The position numbers and the translations under genes are program-made. This document shows positions 58,361-64,000 of a stretch of DNA of 64,000 bases, piece after piece. Numbering within the stretch: position 1 is the first letter of the stretch; each line of letters starts with the position of its first letter. Below the pieces are notes generated by a model. That model saw only the letters and a program-made list of their open reading frames with translations, ran no database searches and was not told the origin of the DNA. This stretch comes from Choristoneura fumiferana (taxonomy: Eukaryota > Arthropoda > Insecta > Lepidoptera > Tortricidae), in contig NC_133476.1 of the NCBI RefSeq assembly GCF_025370935.1, forward strand, positions 13,816,417-13,880,416, read 5' to 3'.

Positions 58361-58439
58361 TCACGAACTTAAGTAAAGTGGAAACGACTTGGTGCCTATG
58401 ATCACAAAAGGCACTTTATTTTGAATATAAAATACACGG
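58361..58439 (+). repeat. Short dispersed repeat, pair with 57285
   Basis: 'tcacgaacttaagtaaagtg', 'ttggtgcctatgatcacaaa' and 'actttattttgaatataaaa' + 'tacacgg'. The two copies are about 1.1 kb apart in the same direction. Confidence 0.7.
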
Positions 58440-59390
58440 AACGTTGTCGCTTCGCTTACAGATGATAGTGGCTATTACTAAATGTAACGTACCAAGCTAT
58501 CGTGGACAGTTTTATCGATTTAAATGTGACCCCCATGGTTGTAAGGTCACTTTGTTTATGCGTTACTATGTCAGTCAGTGTCATAAGTTCAAAACAACCT
58601 TTTTTAAACCCGCATTTCTGGTAGTAAAACATTACTGGTATGTAATATAAAGTCAATGAGGAAATACAGCTTAATGGCAGGCCTGTAATTATTGTGAAAT
58701 TGTTTGCGGCGAACGAAAAAGGCACAGGCATCGATTGTCTGTTTTGCACAGGCAGCGCGGTTTGCAGCCGCAACGCATGGCTTGATAACAGATAAATTCT
58801 GAAGCACGTAACAGGTCAGCATCGGCTGAAGTTAAATTGCTTTGTCACTAACAGGATTTATGCAGGACTTGTGCTCGGCCGCATCCCGCGAGTGTTCAGC
58901 CGATTTACATTTTCTCCCAACAAAAGGTCTAGTGGTCGATCGCAATAGCTCCTTATCTCGCCTAATCTTATTCATCCACCCTCTACGATGTGGAAACTCG
59001 TTACGGATCCAATCGATTCCTTTTGGAACGGCTTGCTCTTTAAAAATATTGGAGATCATTTTGGAATTAGGGTTCGTTAAGGGGTGAAGATTTTTTAAAT
59101 AGTTGTGAATGATATTCTTCTGATAAATAATTAATGAAAATGGCGATGAAGCTATAATTCCTCGCTCGCATTATTCATTTAAGATTTGATGATGTCTAAA
59201 GTTCATTAATAGATAACTATTATTCTGGCGCTTATTAACAATTTAATTGCAGTCCACGTAAGTGTATCTGAAATTATAAAGTAAAGTTTAAGTTTCCCGC
59301 AATCTCTGAAGCTAACCTTGGCATCGTTGTTGAATTAATAAGTTCAAGCACAATTTAAACCTCTATGGTTTCGCAATGGTTAAGTTTCTT
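58440..59390. other. Intron-like sequence, no gene recognised
   Basis: Both strands have frames of 68-105 codons around 58444-58822 and 58832-59087, mutually overlapping, none with recognisable content or splice signals. Confidence 0.3.
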
Positions 59391-59392
59391 GC

Positions 59393-59520
59393 GGCGCATT
59401 CTTCTTGGCAATGATGGTCTTTCCGAAAGCGCTGGTAGTTTAAAAAATGACTTGTAAAAGTGCCCATTGCGGCCCATTTTCTGAATAAATCATTTGAATT
59501 TGAATGTTTTGAGTAATATT
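59393..59520 (+). mobile_element. Non-LTR retroelement 3' end
   Basis: 'gcggcgcattcttcttggca', 'tttccgaaagcgctggtagt', 'tgacttgtaaaagtgcccat' and 'gaataaatcatttgaatttg' + 'aatgtttt'. The tail of 'gaataaa..atttgaatttga' is the usual lepidopteran LINE 3' end. 5' truncated; clade uncertain. Confidence 0.65.
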
Positions 59521-60556
59521 AAACTATTAAAAAAACTGACTAATAAGAACGCAATGGAACAATATTACGTGTTATTGTCTAAAATTTGACATATCAAACG
59601 GAACCCAAAGGCGCGAGGTTGTGCAACTGTATAAGTAAGCCGCAAATCCTTATTCCCCAAGTCGACAAATGAGGGAAGAGATGACGGAGATCAGGGGGCG
59701 CCCGCGCTTTATTTGCATTTAGATGGGTGTGACAAGTTATTGTTTAGAGCGACAATGCTAGGGAGAAACATTGCGCTCACCGCAACGAGCATCCCGACTA
59801 ATTACTGACAACCATTCAGCTTTAACTTCACTGCGGAGAAACCAGCTTAACTCGTTTTAGAACGAGATATGATTATTTTTCACTAGGCTCTATGCACCTT
59901 ATTAAGTTGTCCGAAGAAAGCGAAACGTAATTATAGGATTTAATTAAGCACTTGCCTTCTTCTGCTTATCCTATTCAGCGTACCTATAACTTCATTTCCT
60001 ACATATTTAAACACTGCAACGAATGTAGCACCTGTCGCACCTAAGCGATTAAATTTTATGACGTGGGTGCACTGTTAATTCAAAATTTAAATAGTTTGAC
60101 TGCGTATTCAATGAAATAATGTTTACTACAACCGGTGAAACCACTTTTGTAATGATAAATACAAACTTTCACAATTCTCACGTGTTGATCAAACAAAAAT
60201 GTAGCTTGTCATAACCAAATAGGGACAGGTGGACGATAGGAAACTTTGTCATCAAGTACATGGTAACTTCGTACCGTTAGGATGGTGACAAGCTCGAACA
60301 AGCCCTTTGGACTTAACTTAACCTTGCACTCACACGCAGCACACGTTCGTGTAACATCGAACAACAATCGATTTAGGTAATATACCTATATATGTTTCAG
60401 TTTTATTTATTCAAAAACAATTTACACTGTGTATGAACATTAAAAGAAATATCTCAATAGGTACATTATTCGAAGAAAATATTACAGTTAAATAATATAT
60501 CACGCAGTAGCACCTAATAATTATAGTAATAATAATAGTTATAAAATATAATATGT
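59521..60556. other. Intron-like sequence, possible reverse retroelement tail
   Basis: 60398-60540 starts 'tttcagttttatttattcaa' and could be a reverse-oriented retroelement 3' end. Otherwise nothing is recognised. Confidence 0.3.
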
Positions 60557-60810
60557 CAAGGGTCCACGAAAAGAACATGTCTAGTCACCTTTTTCTTAAA
60601 TTGAGATTTTAATCACAAAATGTAGAGCTCGCAAAGTACTATGACTTACTATTGAATTAAATAACCTGAAAACAATAAAAATATATATACATATTTTTAA
60701 CTTTTAAAGAAATAGTAACCATAGTAATTGTTCGTGATGACTAACTTTCAAACCGCTATAACTCAAAAAGTTGCTTAGGAGACTAGACATGTTCTTTTCG
60801 TGGACCCTTC
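60557..60810. mobile_element. 254 bp MITE with 29 bp perfect inverted ends
   Basis: 'aagggtccacgaaaagaaca' + 'tgtctagtc' at the left and the exact reverse complement 'gactagacatgttcttttcg' + 'tggaccctt' at the right. 'atgt' stands outside both ends (60553-60556, 60811-60814), a possible 4 bp target duplication. Interior is AT-rich and non-coding. Confidence 0.88.
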
Positions 60811-60918
60811 ATGTAGACAAAAAGAATTAAAAATAACAAATGAAAATGTAAAATAAAGATGAATACTATTTTAAAAGAACAACCGTTATGTGAAACATTA
60901 GGTATAACAACTTTTTAC

Positions 60919-61050
60919 GACCAAATAGCCGAATGGTTAGAAAATCTGACTACAAAGCTTCAGGTCTTGCGTTAGATCTAAGTCGGGGCATATAATACAA
61001 TGTATTATGTACGAAAAATACGAATTTTAAAAAGAAATAAAATAAAGCGC
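60919..61050 (+). mobile_element. tRNA-derived SINE or tRNA pseudogene head
   Basis: 'atagccgaatggttagaaaa' (A box, with the Ser/Leu-tRNA look) and 'gcgttagatctaagtcgggg' (worn B box) are 40 bp apart, followed by 'ataatacaatgtattatgta' and an A-rich 'aaagaaataaaataaag' end. It is a different SINE family from the one at 24885. It does not fold as an intact tRNA, so it is not called a tRNA gene. Confidence 0.55.
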
Positions 61051-61120
61051 CCTTGTGCAAACATCAACCACGTTCATTAAATTTTTGTCGTACCTGCTGT
61101 ATACTATTATTTGAATATAC

Positions 61121-61646
61121 AGTGTGTTACTGGAAGCCAGGTTTTGGTAAGGGAGGTTGAAGTAACGTTTTTCTGTAAATTAACCATGATGACATTAATT
61201 TATTTATTAAACTAAAATTCAGACTTTGTTAACTTTCTAACTAAATTATAATTGCCTGCAATATACAGCAAAGTAAATTGACAAGTAATAATCAAACCCC
61301 CTTATTCATAAACGACAATCAAACCTATTTTAGTTAAAATGCCGCTAAAATTCGTTTGTCCTTATCTGTCACTTCGACATTTGTATTTGTTAGAAAGGGA
61401 CAAAGCATTTGTTAGTTAACATAGGCTTGTTAAGTTTTATGAATAAGGGGGTATGTATCTGTCGGCTGTCATTTACAATTATTTGTCAATTTACTTTGCT
61501 GTACATTGCCGGCAATTATAATTTTGTTAGAAAGTTAACACAAAGTCTGAATTTTAGTTTAATTATTAAATTAATGTCATGGTTAAGTTACTGAAATACC
61601 TACGTTACTTTAACCTGCCTTAAAAATCGGCATCCGGTAACACACT
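61121..61646. mobile_element. 526 bp element with about 160 bp inverted ends
   Basis: Left arm from 'agtgtgttactggaagccag' through 'ttaaccatgatgacattaat', 'aactaaaattcagactttgt' and 'agcaaagtaaattgacaa'. Right arm has the reverse complements in reverse order ('ttgtcaatttactttgct' ... 'ccggtaacacact'). Arms are roughly 85% alike by eye. Its centre is occupied by a second palindrome at 61297-61451. Confidence 0.8.
61297..61451. mobile_element. 155 bp palindrome nested in the 61121 element
   Basis: 'cccccttattcataaacgac' faces 'agttttatgaataaggggg'. The 'cccccttattcataa' end is a familiar lepidopteran MITE end. The arms pair only near the tips and at 'tttgtccttatctgtcact' / 'gttagaaagggacaaagc'. 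It lies off-centre in the outer element, consistent with insertion. Confidence 0.7.
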
Positions 61647-61670
61647 ATAAGTACATAGCTATCTGGATAA

Positions 61671-61726
61671 GTATGTATGTATGTATGTAAACTGTTTATT
61701 GCTATATATATATATATATATATATA
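61671..61726. repeat. (GTAT)n and (TA)12 microsatellites
   Basis: 61671-61689 is a GTAT tract; 61703-61726 is 12 TA units. They precede the inverted pair 'caacggataaataaac' and 'gtttatttatccgttg' (about 61735-61783). Confidence 0.85.
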
Positions 61727-61839
61727 CAACAACGCAACGGATAAATAAACTTAAATATATTATTATGTTTATTTATCCGTTGCCAATTGATGTTAAAATT
61801 GTCCCGCAATTTAAAATTAGCTCGAGAAGCAATTAGATA

Positions 61840-61968
61840 CAGGCCCTATACAACGGTGCAAAATTTAAACTTCGTATCTTGCTGTCTCGTTGACGCTTAT
61901 TTAATACAAGAGTGAGAGGGGCGGTACGATACAAACTTCGATTTTTGAATTTCGTAGTAGCCCCCCTG
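61840..61968. mobile_element. 130 bp hairpin MITE family, copy 7 of 7
   Basis: The right arm is clear ('cggtacgatacaaacttcga ... gaatttcgtagtagcc' + 'cccctg'). The left arm is worn: 'caggccctatacaacggtgc' stands where others have 'cagggctactacgaaactcg'. Orientation as in copies 1-3. Confidence 0.72.
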
Positions 61969-63098
61969 ATATTCAGGTCACGTTATGTTTGTATTCCTAT
62001 GATTACTTCTGTGCGAAAAGTATCAAGAAATCTAAACTCATCCGCACCCATCGCTAGCGCAAACGCCGTGACGTTTAGTCCCACGGCAATACAAGCGGAT
62101 TTGTGGACCTGTAAATAAAGCAGGAATGTGCGAGGGCGATCTGTCTTGGAAACAGACGGCGATTAGTTAGTACTGTTGTGTAATAAGCCGTAAAATACTT
62201 CCTTTTACTAATTGTCCTTAATCCATTCTGCGAAAACAACCGTTCCGTAACAACGTAATAGGTTACTTTCAAGATTTACTGTGTGGGTATAGCGTAATAA
62301 TTTTTTACTCATACAACCATTTGAATCGATTATATTAAACATTACTAGTGATTTGGAAAATAAATAACACTAACTACCAGGGGACAAAATAGTTGTATAC
62401 CTAGATAAATAAAATAACTTATCTAAAAGCAGTACTTGCATACTTACCGATAATACGTATTGTCGGTAAGTATTTATATTCACTACTTATTAAATTTTCG
62501 AACGCGTTAGTTCGGTCATATGTAAGTATATATATTTTTTATTTTTAAATACGATCGAGGTCGGGGGCTCGGGGGAGGGGGATCGGGGACTTTAGTTTCT
62601 TGTCGCTGTATCTTTTCTATCAATTTTATACAAAATTCAAACATGAAGTGAAAATATATCTTTGACCTCGCCTATACCTCCAATATATGTAGGTATGTAT
62701 CTTATGGGATATAACATAAAATGAGAACTGTCAATAATTCCAAATACAATAATCAAATAATTCAATTTAACAAACCAAATAAGCGGCGTAGAAAATATTA
62801 TTATGGTGAAAGCTCAAATAATTGTCAGTCAACCAACATATTGCACGTAGAGCCTTTCCATAGAAGAGCCCTCGAGTGAAGTACCACCTTCGGAGTAGGC
62901 GTCTATGGATAAACGAGTACGCAACAGTAGTGATTTTTATTTACTTAAACCAAGGATAACATAATTTTGTGTAGTTTATTTTCAATACTTATGAACATAG
63001 GAGAGGTACGTAACGTATGTGATATGATGAAATATCTCCAAGAAACTATGGTTATACGTAGATCTAGCGTAGTTCCTCAGCGTTAGTTTTACTTGGTT
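61969..63098. other. Intron-like sequence with one short palindrome
   Basis: 62440-62473 holds 'tacttaccgataatacgtat' + 'tgtcggtaagta', a near-perfect palindrome. 62560-62590 is a G-rich run. No gene is recognised. Confidence 0.4.
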
Positions 63099-63166
63099 CA
63101 TCATCGTCATCATTTCGGCCTATATACGTCCCACTGCGCACAGGCCTCCTCTCATAAAGAGAGGGC
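63099..63166 (-). mobile_element. 5'-truncated SINE tail, reverse, with 9 bp TSD
   Basis: Reverse complement of the SINE end: 'catcatcgtcatcatttcgg', 'cctatatacgtcccactgcg' and 'cacaggcctcctctcataaa'. 'tacttggtt' is repeated at 63090-63098 and 63167-63175. Confidence 0.9.
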
Positions 63167-63175
63167 TACTTGGTT

Positions 63176-64000
63176 AACTTAATATGTATAAATGTTAACC
63201 TAACAAAAAGTAGGTACAGGCTAGGTATTTCAAATTAGAATGTGAAAACGTAAAACCAATAAAAGTAGGTAAAATATTAATATTAAGGCAATAAAGTTGT
63301 GTAATCTATAGGTACCTTTTTATGACTTTGGCCTTAGTTGCCTGTAGGCAAATGCTGCTACGATATTTAGTTCTGTTATTTTTAATTTAAAAATAATAGA
63401 AAAAAAGAAAGAAGACATTTATTCACATTCAAAATAATAGATACTTAATGTTCCATTTTCTTTCATTAAATGAATTTTTATGACGTTTATTCAAATATTA
63501 CGTGCAATTGCCGAATACCTACGTAGTAATTTACTTTGGATCGCAATTTCAGGTCAGGCAGTTTTTGTAGTAAACTTAGTACACCTAAGTTGCGATCACG
63601 TCGGCAATCAAAGATTTACTGCACAGCGTGTTATGCCCAAGCTCAAGAAAAGATAATCTGTAATATAATACATCGGCCTGTTCAGATTATTATACAGCGG
63701 CATAGGTCGGCATAATATTGTCATAATGCGAATGGCCAGTCATTTTGTCCAAACAAAAAAGGCGCACACAAAATACTAAAGAGGATTTTCGCCTCTTGAA
63801 AGTAAGACCATTTTGCGGACATCTAGAATCTTTTGGATTAATATAAGTGCTTAATCTGGTCGGATATAAAAGCTAGATCTACAAGTTCTTGCTCGACGGC
63901 AAAGACAAAAGAAGGACCAATTTAATTATAGTGATAACTGGATTAAGGACGCGGCCCCTAAATTAATGGCGAGGATAAAGTAAAAAGATGTTGTGGGTGC
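63176..64000. other. Intron-like sequence, nothing recognised
   Basis: AT-rich. 'attgccga' (63508) and 'tcggcaat' (63602) with 'gatcgcaa' and 'ttgcgatc' inside hint at an old inverted-repeat element of about 100 bp. Confidence 0.3.

Noticed and set aside
60919..60995. Functional tRNA gene
   Set aside because: A-box is good, but the B-box is worn and no cloverleaf can be drawn; called a SINE head.
20102..61968. Regularly recurring 130 bp repeats as a CRISPR-like array
   Set aside because: Copies are kilobases apart, inverted in places and self-complementary; the sequence is clearly eukaryotic, so they are MITEs.

Overview
The window reads as nuclear DNA of a moth or butterfly (Lepidoptera). 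It is AT-rich and almost free of long open frames. It is crowded with repeats that look lepidopteran: the 'cccgcggcttcg' and 'ggttccgta' dispersed repeats, tRNA-headed SINEs ending in 'ggctgggatgatgatg', retroelement 3' ends ending in (GATGAT)n, many 130-200 bp foldback MITEs, and a decayed mariner. These assignments rest on recognition by eye; no database was searched.

No complete gene is visible. The best coding evidence is a GC-rich promoter-like stretch and leader (about 3.65-4.17 kb) that ends in a short signal-peptide exon at 4172-4202 with a strong phase-1 donor. The simplest reading is that most of the window is a very large first intron of a secreted or membrane protein gene on the + strand. 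Two more short signal-peptide-like first exons on the same strand each have a TATA-like box at the expected distance: 30519-30555 (phase 1) and 42145-42221 (phase 2). They could be alternative first exons or nested small genes. A 72 bp open candidate internal exon lies at 47026-47097, and a weaker 5' exon candidate at 972-1088.

Layout. 1-2.6 kb: MITE fragments and dispersed repeats. 3.6-4.2 kb: promoter, leader and exon. 5.3-5.8 kb: broken retroelement C-terminal fragment. 6.8-7.7 kb: two foldback MITEs. 10.7-13.7 kb: SINE-like repeat, a roughly 0.6 kb foldback and a MITE. 17-25.5 kb: dense repeats, including an inverted pair of 'ggttccgta' repeats, a (TG)40 microsatellite and SINEs. 28-37.8 kb: MITE, retroelement 3' ends with target-site duplications, and an inverted repeat pair. 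42-45 kb: exon candidate, SINE and three long palindromes. 47-58 kb: MITEs, the mariner with a MITE nested in its 5' part, and more repeats. 59-63.2 kb: retroelement tail, two larger TIR elements, a tRNA-like SINE head and the last SINE fragment.

The main theme is repeated insertion of non-autonomous palindromic elements, often one inside another. One 130 bp family has seven copies here. Two adjacent near-perfect palindromes have different arms but share a short core around the loop, which is the most unusual structural signal. If the region is transcribed as an intron, these palindromes would fold into long dsRNA stems.
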